A stretch of DNA of 24,815 nucleotides, taken from Candidatus Iainarchaeum sp. (GTDB lineage Archaea; B1Sed10-29; WALL01; JAGHAM01). The translations under genes and the position numbers were made by a program. The notes below the pieces were generated by a model. It was given only the letters and a program-made list of their open reading frames with translations, was not told where the DNA came from and ran no database searches. Of this stretch, positions 7,100-12,171 are shown piece after piece (within the stretch, counting starts at the first letter, position 1; each line of letters starts with the position of its first letter). Location of the stretch: contig JAGHAM010000008.1 in NCBI GenBank assembly GCA_021161465.1, forward strand, positions 1-24,815, written 5' to 3'.

Positions 7100-7858
7100 T
7101 CATTTACTTTTATAAGCAAACTCTTCTTGGATTTTCTTAATGACCGTAGTATAAGATACAGGTTTGTTCGTTAAATGATTGATATCTTCATCCCATCTCG
7201 AGTAGATCTTTCTAGCGTTTTTGAAGATCCTTTCGACATCAAAACTCTCGCCTGCTTCGGTCATTTTTTTATCAAGTAATCCTCTGTCGACATGGCATCC
7301 TTTTTCCAATAGATTATAGACATCGTAGTAGTCTCTGGGTTGGTTTCTCATTAGCATGGCTCTCATTTTTTCTGCTATTAGTTCTTCGGGGGAGATTGTC
7401 CTAATCTTAAAACCAGGGATTGAATCATAAAAGTGAGGTATTGTCTTTACTTCTGGTTTTCTGTGGACTGACGCTTTCCTGTTCACATCAAGAATAATAT
7501 GATTCTTCGAGAAACTGCTTTTATAAAAGATTTTCAGGCAGAAAAAGTTTTTTGTCTGGTTTTCGAATACGTAACCAGGAAAGATACTTTTGTTCTCATT
7601 TAAGATTTTGACTATTTCTCCCTTTGTCTTCTCTAAATTTCCGGTGCAAGTGAAATCTAGGTCTTCGCTGAGACGCGTGTGATTAAGGAATATTTTGTTC
7701 AGGGCGGTACCTCCCTTGAAGCAAATTCCGTCAACGTCCTTAAGCAGGTAGAGTAGTATTGTGAGGAAGTAGTCTTTCTCCAAGTAGATTAGATTGAACC
7801 CTGTCTTGCCTGCAAGGTGTTTTAGCTCCGACTTGCTAATCAACGTGATTTTAGCCAT
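7100..7858 (-). CDS. AbiEii/AbiGii-family nucleotidyltransferase toxin
   Basis: A 252-residue nucleotidyltransferase-fold protein. The active-site signature is K48-G-G-T-A-L-N-K followed by R-L-S-E-D66-L-D68-F, the paired aspartates that bind metal in this family. Members act as the toxin of type IV toxin-antitoxin or phage-abortive systems; relatives modify tRNA 3' ends with nucleotides. The gene overlaps the 3' end of its partner antitoxin by 19 bp, indicating translational coupling. Motifs and length look intact. It lies between repeat copies A and B, and its stop codon is 8 bp from copy A. The target in this organism is not visible. Confidence 0.92.
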   Translation of the reverse strand: MAKITLISKSELKHLAGKTGFNLIYLEKDYFLTILLYLLKDVDGICFKGGTALNKIFLNHTRLSEDLDFTCTGNLEKTKGEIVKILNENKSIFPGYVFENQTKNFFCLKIFYKSSFSKNHIILDVNRKASVHRKPEVKTIPHFYDSIPGFKIRTISPEELIAEKMRAMLMRNQPRDYYDVYNLLEKGCHVDRGLLDKKMTEAGESFDVERIFKNARKIYSRWDEDINHLTNKPVSYTTVIKKIQEEFAYKSK

Positions 7859-8337
7859 TTTTCAACCTTCTCTTTTGACAGTATCCTGAAAGAATGTCCC
7901 CCAATTTTTTTCTCCACAACTCCTTTCATGCTTTCTGGTCTTATTCTCTTGAAAACAAGGGTGAAACCAAAAATCTTTCTTTTCCCTTGCTTGTTTGTGC
8001 AAGCGACTTCTATCTGTGTGGGTATCTGGTCAACTAGACCCCAGTAATGGGCTGCGGATAATCCCTTGATAAAGTAGTTTTTCCCGTTGAAAATCTCGTC
8101 TGCGATTACGAAAGGGTGTTCTGCCCAGAATCCCCCTGAAGCTTTTACAGGAATGAGGAAGTACTTGGTTTTGTTAAGTTTCACTATTCGCTTTTTTTTC
8201 TTGAGTCTGTGCAGGTATACATTCATCTCGTTCTCGTTCTTGAAAAATTTTTTCGCGTCGTTTCGTGTGAAAAAGTATTTTTCTTTCAGTTCAAGAAAAG
8301 AAACAAGTCCTATTTCTTTACTTGAAATACCCTCCAT
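7840..8337 (-). CDS. AbiEi-type antitoxin / transcriptional regulator
   Basis: A 165-residue protein with an N-terminal winged-helix-like part (about 5-60: F-T-R-N-D-A-K-K-F-F, then basic K-K-K-K-R-I-V-K-L). The C-terminal AbiEi domain has the family landmarks S-A-A-H-Y-W-G-L and I-P-T-Q-I-E-V-A. These proteins silence the AbiEii toxin and repress the operon by binding promoter repeats. ATG at 8337 is chosen over the upstream TTG (8349) because GGTG sits six bases before it. A TATA-like run on minus is at about 8375-8390. It precedes and overlaps the toxin gene, the usual order. DNA-binding residues cannot be judged by eye. Confidence 0.87.
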   Translation of the reverse strand: MEGISSKEIGLVSFLELKEKYFFTRNDAKKFFKNENEMNVYLHRLKKKKRIVKLNKTKYFLIPVKASGGFWAEHPFVIADEIFNGKNYFIKGLSAAHYWGLVDQIPTQIEVACTNKQGKRKIFGFTLVFKRIRPESMKGVVEKKIGGHSFRILSKEKVEKWLKSR

Positions 8338-8410
8338 TTGATACACCAAAATTAACGTTTTTTTAATATTACTGTAACAAGTTTTATTTAATACTTTTGT
8401 TTATTATTTT

Positions 8411-8451
8411 CCTAGACCCCAAGCTGGGGGTGTTGCAAGACACTGTCTAGG
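8411..8451. repeat. Cruciform-forming sequence over repeat copy B
   Basis: Outer arms CCTAGA and TCTAGG enclose two small hairpins, CCCCA-AGC-TGGGG and GTGT-TGCAAG-ACAC. The whole can fold into a three-way junction. Only copy B of the 38-bp repeat has this extension. Confidence 0.5.
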
Positions 8452-8457
8452 AGCTCC
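8420..8457. repeat. 38-bp TA-island repeat, copy B
   Basis: Second direct copy, between the divergent AbiE and HicBA modules. It is identical to copy C over 23 consecutive bases (8421-8443) and matches 30 of 38 overall. Confidence 0.8.
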
Positions 8458-8468
8458 AAATCATTAAG

Positions 8469-8496
8469 CCTTAATTTAAGGGTAATTTTAAATATG
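8469..8496 (+). promoter_or_regulatory. hicBA promoter with upstream palindrome
   Basis: A 13-bp palindrome CCTTAATTTAAGG (8469-8481) lies directly upstream of a strong TATA box TTTTAAATATG (8486-8496). Transcription would start near 8516, leaving a short leader that holds the GGTG site used for hicB. The palindrome overlaps the place where transcription factor B binds and could be an operator for the HicB complex. Confidence 0.6.
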
Positions 8497-8528
8497 CTAT
8501 TACTGATAAGGTACTTGAAGGTGATTTT

Positions 8529-8804
8529 ACGGAACAAACTATACCATTACCAATAGTAATTACTAGAGAGGGTAAATGGTTTGTGGCATCCTGCCCAGTA
8601 TTGGATATAGCCACACAAGGCAAATCAGAGAAAGAAGTAAAAGAAAACATGGAAGACCTTATCAATGATTACATGAAGGACAAGGACACTCCAAAACCCA
8701 CTTTGAAAAAGATGATGTCAGTATCAGTATCATTAACTAATATCCCAATTTCTCTACCGGAGGTCGTTCATAATCGCAGGTCTTCGACAACTACCAAGGC
8801 ATAA
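8529..8804 (+). CDS. hicB: HicB-type antitoxin, apparent ACG start
   Basis: A 91-residue HicB-like protein: I-P-L-P-I-V-I-T-R-E-G-K-W-F-V-A-S-C-P forms the first strands and D-I-A-T-Q-G-K-S-E-K-E-V continues the partial RNase H fold that inhibits HicA. The reading frame is intact, but between the upstream in-frame TAA and the conserved strand there is no ATG, GTG or TTG. An ACG at 8529 stands five bases after GGTG (8520-8523), the same spacing as the ATG starts of neighbouring genes, and gives the expected N-terminus. The first canonical in-frame start, GTG at 8583, would delete the first strand. So the gene either starts on ACG or has lost its start (ATG to ACG). It is followed directly by hicA. 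Confidence 0.72.
   Translation, partial: TEQTIPLPIVITREGKWFVASCPVLDIATQGKSEKEVKENMEDLINDYMKDKDTPKPTLKKMMSVSVSLTNIPISLPEVVHNRRSSTTTKA
8759..8764 (+). promoter_or_regulatory. Strong Shine-Dalgarno site of hicA
   Basis: GGAGGT is a perfect anti-16S match and ends five bases before ATA at 8770. It decides where hicA must begin even though no ordinary start codon is there. Confidence 0.65.
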
Positions 8805-8991
8805 AGTAGAGAAAATCTTAAAAGACAACGGCTTCAAAAGAGTCAGGTCCAGCAAACACACTACCTACAAGAAAAAAGTATCAAGAAATAAAATCTTGAC
8901 TACATGGGTTCCGCACCACAAAACAGTCACTCTTTTTGTAATTCAACACATTATCAGGCAAACAGAAAAACCAAGGGAAGAATTTTACTAA
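8770..8991 (+). CDS. hicA: HicA-type mRNA interferase toxin, apparent ATA start
   Basis: A 73-residue HicA-like protein with the small double-stranded-RNA-binding fold. The sequence runs L-P-R-H-K-V-E-K-I-L-K-D-N-G-F-K-R-V-R, then S-K-H30-T-T-Y, with the catalytic His of the usual G-S-H motif, then W-V-P-H-H-K and I-R-Q-T. HicA cleaves mRNA at ribosomes or free RNA. It overlaps the end of hicB by 35 bp in the +1 frame. No ATG, GTG or TTG occurs in frame between the preceding stop and residue 46, yet an ideal GGAGGT stands five bases before ATA at 8770. The frame is otherwise undamaged. Its TAA stop is also the first three bases of repeat copy C. It may be silenced by a start mutation, or use ATA at low efficiency. 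Confidence 0.7.
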   Translation: MIAGLRQLPRHKVEKILKDNGFKRVRSSKHTTYKKKVSRNKILTTWVPHHKTVTLFVIQHIIRQTEKPREEFY

Positions 8992-9026
8992 GCTGGGGGT
9001 GTTGCAAGACACAACCTAATAGCGTC
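8989..9026. repeat. 38-bp TA-island repeat, copy C
   Basis: Third direct copy, overlapping the hicA stop codon at its left end and lying 5 bp from the relE stop at its right end. It supplies the stop of one module and the boundary of the next, so the array is packed without spare sequence. Confidence 0.8.
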
Positions 9027-9031
9027 AAAGG

Positions 9032-9280
9032 TTATTGTTTGTCCTTGTGGTATAAATCAAGAAAAACAACAGTGTCTTTGCTTGGGACATACAAATAGGA
9101 CAAACGGAAAGGAGCTACGTAAACTTCTCTGGTTCCTTTCCGTGAAAACCGCATCGGTTTTCCTATGCCAGGATTGGCAAGTATTTTAGCGATCTGTTTC
9201 TTGACTCTTTCTTTCAATGCTTTGTCTTTTATTTTCTTGACCCGTCTCTTGAAAACCGTGTCAAAAGCAACTTTTACCAT
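9032..9280 (-). CDS. RelE/ParE-superfamily toxin
   Basis: An 82-residue basic protein of the RelE fold. It opens with two charged helices (F-K-R-R-V-K-K-I-K, then A-L-K-E-R-V-K-K-Q-I), then has the strand set G-T-R-E-V-Y-V-A-P-F-R-L-S-Y-L and V-V-F-L-D-L-Y-H-K-D at the C-terminus. The R-L-S-Y and Y-H-K-D ends are typical of RelE-type ribosome-dependent mRNA interferases; ParE-type gyrase inhibition cannot be excluded. Its ATG overlaps the end of the AbrB-type antitoxin gene by 7 bp, so the two are translationally coupled. Its stop is 5 bp from repeat copy C. No residue is obviously missing. Confidence 0.88.
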   Translation of the reverse strand: MVKVAFDTVFKRRVKKIKDKALKERVKKQIAKILANPGIGKPMRFSRKGTREVYVAPFRLSYLYVPSKDTVVFLDLYHKDKQ

Positions 9281-9543
9281 GTTCCAAGCTCTTCCAAAAA
9301 CTCTTTTTTACTCATCTTCTTAAACTTACCTTTCTCATAGCGTTTAAGCACTTCTTCAGTTCGCTCAGCGAAACGAATGTCCTCAGCTATATTCTCCCCG
9401 AAGCCTTTGACACTCCTTAGGATGAACTTATTGCCACTCCTAATAACTATAAAGTCTTCTCCTTTCTTGAAACCCTTACGCATATCGCTAGGGATAACAA
9501 TCTGACCCTTTGAACTCATTCTGGTGACGCTAATATTAGACAT
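9274..9543 (-). CDS. AbrB/SpoVT-type antitoxin
   Basis: An 89-residue protein. The N-terminal swapped-hairpin AbrB domain reads S-V-T-R-M-S-S-K-G-Q-I-V-I-P-S-D-M-R-K-G-F and continues to about residue 46. A charged C-terminal helix (from 55) would bind and neutralise the toxin. AbrB-type antitoxins form dimers that bind palindromic operators and repress their own operon. The ATG at 9543 is leaderless, with TATA-like ATTTAAGG on plus at about 9568-9575 and a perfect 16-bp palindrome between TATA and start. It overlaps relE by 7 bp. It is the module nearest the tRNA-Ser gene. Confidence 0.9.
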   Translation of the reverse strand: MSNISVTRMSSKGQIVIPSDMRKGFKKGEDFIVIRSGNKFILRSVKGFGENIAEDIRFAERTEEVLKRYEKGKFKKMSKKEFLEELGTW

Positions 9544-9546
9544 GAA

Positions 9547-9562
9547 GTAAGATATATCTTAC
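9547..9562. promoter_or_regulatory. Palindromic operator of the AbrB/RelE operon
   Basis: GTAAGATATATCTTAC is a perfect 16-bp palindrome placed between the TATA box (about 9568-9575) and the ATG at 9543. Protein bound here would block RNA polymerase at the start site. Autoregulation by the AbrB-type antitoxin, with or without RelE, is the natural reading. Confidence 0.7.
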
Positions 9563-9625
9563 ATCATATTTAAGGCTTTCGCTGTATCTTTCCGAGAAAA
9601 AAGAATATGAGCGCTGGGGGCGAGA

Positions 9626-9687
9626 TTCTCCATCCCTCAAAGGAGAAGGGCTTATAAGGGAGGAGGGAACGTGTCCCTCCTCCTTAT
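9626..9687 (-). other. Second intron of tRNA-Ser(GCU), in the T-loop (about 59/60)
   Basis: About 62 nt interrupt the T-loop between TTCAAA and T60. The insert is dominated by a 14-15-bp hairpin (ATAAGG-AGGAGGGA against its complement, loop CACG) and a second stem TTCTCC/GGAGAA. The bulge-helix-bulge is weaker than at the anticodon site, with three pairs in the central helix, so the exact ends could shift by one or two bases. The purine/pyrimidine-rich hairpin with a T-run on plus also resembles a terminator, which I consider the lesser reading. Confidence 0.62.
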
Positions 9688-9719
9688 TTTGAACTCGCGT
9701 GAGCTAACGCTCACCGGCT

Positions 9720-9808
9720 ATCCATAACCGACGCTCATAACCGTGCACTCTTGAACCGTGCGCTTGAGCGAAGCGAAACGCACAAAGCGTTAACCGATTT
9801 TGCGGTTA
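9720..9808 (-). other. First intron of tRNA-Ser(GCU), position 37/38
   Basis: An 89-nt intron at the canonical site, bounded by bulges TAT and ATA and outer helix AACC/GGTT; the central helix is relaxed, with two wobbles and one mismatch. It carries one copy of the two-hairpin module (9758-9808) also present twice in the tRNA-Thr intron. CGGTTATG occurs twice in tandem near its 3' end. Confidence 0.78.
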
Positions 9809-9830
9809 TAGCAGGCCGGCGCAATACCGA

Positions 9831-9872
9831 GCTATGCGACCCCAGCTTGTGGAATCTTATGGAGAGTCTTGT
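9831..9872. repeat. 42-bp direct repeat, left copy (tRNA-Ser 5' end plus upstream)
   Basis: It comprises the first 16 bases of the tRNA-Ser gene and 26 bp of its upstream region. The right copy is at 12081-12122 in the same orientation, with 37 of 42 identical. The two copies bound a 2.2-kb segment holding two genes. Confidence 0.75.
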
Positions 9873-9946
9873 TTTTATTTGTTATTCTGGATGACTAAGA
9901 AACTCTTTTATACCCTTAGTGCAAAATTACTTAATGGTGGTAACAC

Positions 9947-10378
9947 ATGGGAGAAGAAGGTAATATTGATGTAGACATAAAGGAGATTGAGATGCCCCGC
10001 ACGGACATGGGGATTAGGCGGCTCATAAGAAAGCATGAAAAAGAAATGAAAAAAGCTAAAGAAATTGCCTCAAGGCTTGAAGCAAACAGGCTTGAACTGT
10101 CAAAAGGGAAATTGCCAAAAGACCTAAAGCATGTAAAATTCGTTAGAGACGAACATAATAAAATCACAGGCATACATATAGAGCTTGACGAGGCACTTAC
10201 GAGGGCCAGGAAGTTCAGAGGGGCAAGCGAAGAAGGCATAAATAAGGCGATAGACTTCCTGCTGGCATATCACAACAAACTTGCCAAGAGGAGAGATTTC
10301 CTAAGAGGGCACATAGAGAAGAAAGCTACTGCCAGTATGAAGAAGAGTATGAAGTATGTAAGGAAGGAAAAAAAGTAG
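9947..10378 (+). CDS. Hypothetical basic helical protein
   Basis: A 143-residue protein I do not recognise. It is highly charged and Lys-rich: predicted helices at about 20-60 (R-R-L-I-R-K-H-E-K-E-M-K-K-A-K) and 85-125, and a very basic C-terminus ending R-K-E-K-K. There is no signal peptide or membrane segment. The ATG at 9947 is well supported: GGTGG lies six bases upstream, and a TATA-like CTTTTATACCC at about 9904-9914. It stands alone on the plus strand, between the tRNA-Ser gene and a convergent lipoprotein gene, inside the segment bounded by 42-bp repeats. Nucleic-acid binding would fit its charge, but nothing more specific can be read. Confidence 0.75.
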   Translation: MGEEGNIDVDIKEIEMPRTDMGIRRLIRKHEKEMKKAKEIASRLEANRLELSKGKLPKDLKHVKFVRDEHNKITGIHIELDEALTRARKFRGASEEGINKAIDFLLAYHNKLAKRRDFLRGHIEKKATASMKKSMKYVRKEKK

Positions 10379-10402
10379 TGGTACTAATTTCCGGGAAAGG
10401 GT

Positions 10403-12025
10403 CTACACCAAGTATAACTCTTTTGCATATATGCCCTCATCGTCGTAGTAAAAGAGGTACCACTTGTTTTTGCCTGCTTCAGAGATGAACCACCTGTTTT
10501 CCTTAGAGTAGGGTAAGCTTATCTCATATTTCCAGGTTTGGTTCAGGGTGTCTGTATCAAAAGCCATCAGCTCAGTGCTCTCCAACAATAACAGTGAGTT
10601 CTCCAAGGATACACATTTCCTATTATGGCTAGACATGTAACTTCTCCAAGAGACGGATGCACCTGTCTTTGGATCAACTTTAGTTATATACCACCAATCA
10701 AGAAAGAGGGAGCCTAAGAATAGCGAGTCGTTGGTTTTACATATTAAATCACCTGAAGCATTTTCGTTGCGCCAGACAACGCTGCCATCATCCTTTGAGA
10801 AAGCGTATAAATCATCTTCTAGGGCTCCTGTTTTAAAAGAAGCGAAAACATTTTCCCCCATCTGGATAACTTTGGGTGCTACATAAAAGAAATGGTCCAT
10901 GTTGATTCCTTCAAGTGTTCTCTCCCATTTCACTTCACCACTCTTCCTATCAACTGCTTTTAAGGTGTCATCAAACACTATGAAGGATGCTTCATCATCA
11001 TAAACAATGGGAGGCAATTTTTCATGAGTCCTTTGTTCAAATCTCCATAGTTCTTTTCCTGTGCTTAAGTTAACGCCTATTACTAAGTGATCCTTTTTGT
11101 GTACTTCTGAGCTCGTGTAATCGTCTAATATAAGTAATAGTTCATCAGCGATGCCATGGCTTACCTTAGAAATATCACAGAAGTCACCATCACAATAATC
11201 TTCTACGTTCTTTTCAAAAATTGTTTCTCCTGTCTCAGGGTCTAGGACATGAACGACAAAAGACCCTGAGCTGTGTTTTCCTGATTTGGTGGAGCTCGTA
11301 GCTAGGATATAATCCCCACCAAGATGGGCATTTTTGGTTGTTCTGTTAAACTCCCATTCCACATCACCGGTGTTCATGTCCAAAGAAACAATCCTAGTCT
11401 TGTCGCATAAAGTCGCAAAGAGCTTGTTTCCCTTAGATCCAAATACCTCCACCCTTTTTTTACCACAGTACTCAGAAGAGTTAAGAGTCCAAAGCTCTTT
11501 CACGCTGGGAACTACCTCATAATCTTTCATTCTTAGGATGATTGTGTAACAGTCAGACCCCTGACAACAAGTAGGATCACCAATATCAAGTACCCTCACA
11601 GACAGATCCTTCATAAATCCTTTGTTATGGCTTGTGTGTTTTATCTCTTTGGAAGAAACATCGGCTCCCTCAAATAAGTCTTTAGCATGAGGAGGCACAT
11701 CTAGTCTTATACAAAGCTGGCTAAGGGGTATACCCAACTTAGAGGCCACCACGTCTTTTCTAATTATCACTTCCTCTGGTCCAAGTTCATAATCTCGGAC
11801 CGTAGTGCAAGTCCCATCGGGCTTAGCTTCATTGAAGCAATAAGTTAGGACATCTTCCGCGACTGTCATTTCTCCAACAGGTGTCTCTTCTTGCTCTTTA
11901 ATTGGCTCTGTTCCAACTTGGTTTCCTGTTGTTTTGTTGGCTTCATCAGCTGGATTAGTAGCACAACCAACCAGCAACAAGGAGCTCAACAGGAAGAGAG
12001 CCACTGCAACCTTAACCACAACCAT
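10403..12025 (-). CDS. Secreted lipoprotein with PQQ-like beta-propeller repeats
   Basis: A 540-residue protein. The signal peptide runs to L-L-L-V-G-C with Cys21 as the likely lipid-anchored residue, then a Glu/Thr-rich linker. Residues about 50-185 form a Cys-rich N-terminal region (including C-C-Q-G-S-D-C). From about 190 onward the PQQ-type blade signature repeats: T-G-D-V-E-W-E-F, G-K-E-L-W-R-F, S-G-E-V-K-W-E, D-G-S-V-V-W-R, and weaker blades after that. These propellers bind partners or act as scaffolds (BamB-like); enzyme residues for PQQ are not evident. The ATG at 12025 is used. It lies inside the 2.2-kb segment bounded by 42-bp repeats, converging on the basic protein gene. Confidence 0.85.
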   Translation of the reverse strand: MVVVKVAVALFLLSSLLLVGCATNPADEANKTTGNQVGTEPIKEQEETPVGEMTVAEDVLTYCFNEAKPDGTCTTVRDYELGPEEVIIRKDVVASKLGIPLSQLCIRLDVPPHAKDLFEGADVSSKEIKHTSHNKGFMKDLSVRVLDIGDPTCCQGSDCYTIILRMKDYEVVPSVKELWTLNSSEYCGKKRVEVFGSKGNKLFATLCDKTRIVSLDMNTGDVEWEFNRTTKNAHLGGDYILATSSTKSGKHSSGSFVVHVLDPETGETIFEKNVEDYCDGDFCDISKVSHGIADELLLILDDYTSSEVHKKDHLVIGVNLSTGKELWRFEQRTHEKLPPIVYDDEASFIVFDDTLKAVDRKSGEVKWERTLEGINMDHFFYVAPKVIQMGENVFASFKTGALEDDLYAFSKDDGSVVWRNENASGDLICKTNDSLFLGSLFLDWWYITKVDPKTGASVSWRSYMSSHNRKCVSLENSLLLLESTELMAFDTDTLNQTWKYEISLPYSKENRWFISEAGKNKWYLFYYDDEGIYAKELYLV

Positions 12026-12080
12026 TTAGATCACAGAATAAATTAAGGGGAACTCGTTAAAAAATATGTAGGTGAATCAA

Positions 12081-12122
12081 GCTATGTGGCCCCAGCTTGT
12101 AAAATCTTATGGAGAATCTTGT
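12081..12122. repeat. 42-bp direct repeat, right copy (remnant of tRNA-Ser 5' end)
   Basis: On the minus strand it reads as the upstream region of the tRNA-Ser gene followed by GCTGGGG and nine further tRNA-like bases; then similarity stops, with no D-stem partner, anticodon or 3' half. It is a duplicated fragment, not a tRNA. It lies just upstream of the uracil-DNA glycosylase gene. Confidence 0.72.
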
Positions 12123-12171
12123 CGTTCATTTTCCCAAACCACTAAAAACTAGTATGATAAAAATTAACTTG

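Larger units (their letters stand above)
9612..9846 (-). tRNA. tRNA-Ser(GCU) with two introns
   Basis: On the minus strand, acceptor GCTGGGG (9846-9840) pairs with CCCCAGC (9619-9613), followed by discriminator G73 at 9612, as archaeal serine tRNAs have. The D-stem is GCA/TGC. Anticodon stem CCGGC pairs with GCCGG (9718-9714), and the loop carries GCT at 9812-9810. The long variable arm TGAGC-GTTA-GCTCA (9713-9700) confirms a class II serine tRNA. T-stem GCGAG (9698-9694) pairs with CTCGC (9624-9620), but 62 extra bases interrupt the T-loop. No CCA is encoded. All stems pair, so it is probably functional if both introns are removed. A TATA-like AAATAAAA on minus lies about 25-34 bp upstream. 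Confidence 0.9.

Noticed and set aside
8471-8665. Minus-strand 64-codon open frame opposite hicB
   Set aside because: Shadow of the hicB frame; low-complexity Ser/Thr composition and no promoter or ribosome site.
8583-8804. hicB starting at GTG 8583
   Set aside because: This would delete the first conserved strand and has no ribosome site, whereas ACG at 8529 is correctly placed behind GGTG.
7055-9026. The 38-bp repeats as integron attC sites
   Set aside because: The paired core sites R-Y-Y-Y-AAC and GTT-R-R-R-Y are not present in the right positions, and no integron integrase is in the window.
7055-9026. The three repeats as a CRISPR array
   Set aside because: The intervals are 560-1330 bp and hold genes, the copies are diverged, and there is no cas gene.
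9646-9690. Long hairpin with T-run on plus as an intrinsic terminator
   Set aside because: It lies between two T-stem halves of tRNA-Ser that pair perfectly once it is removed, and no plus-strand gene ends before it; intron is the better reading.
12081-12122. A second tRNA or a split-tRNA 5' half at the right-hand 42-bp repeat
   Set aside because: Only 16 tRNA-like bases are present; there is no D-stem partner, no anticodon and no leader or pairing sequence typical of split tRNAs.
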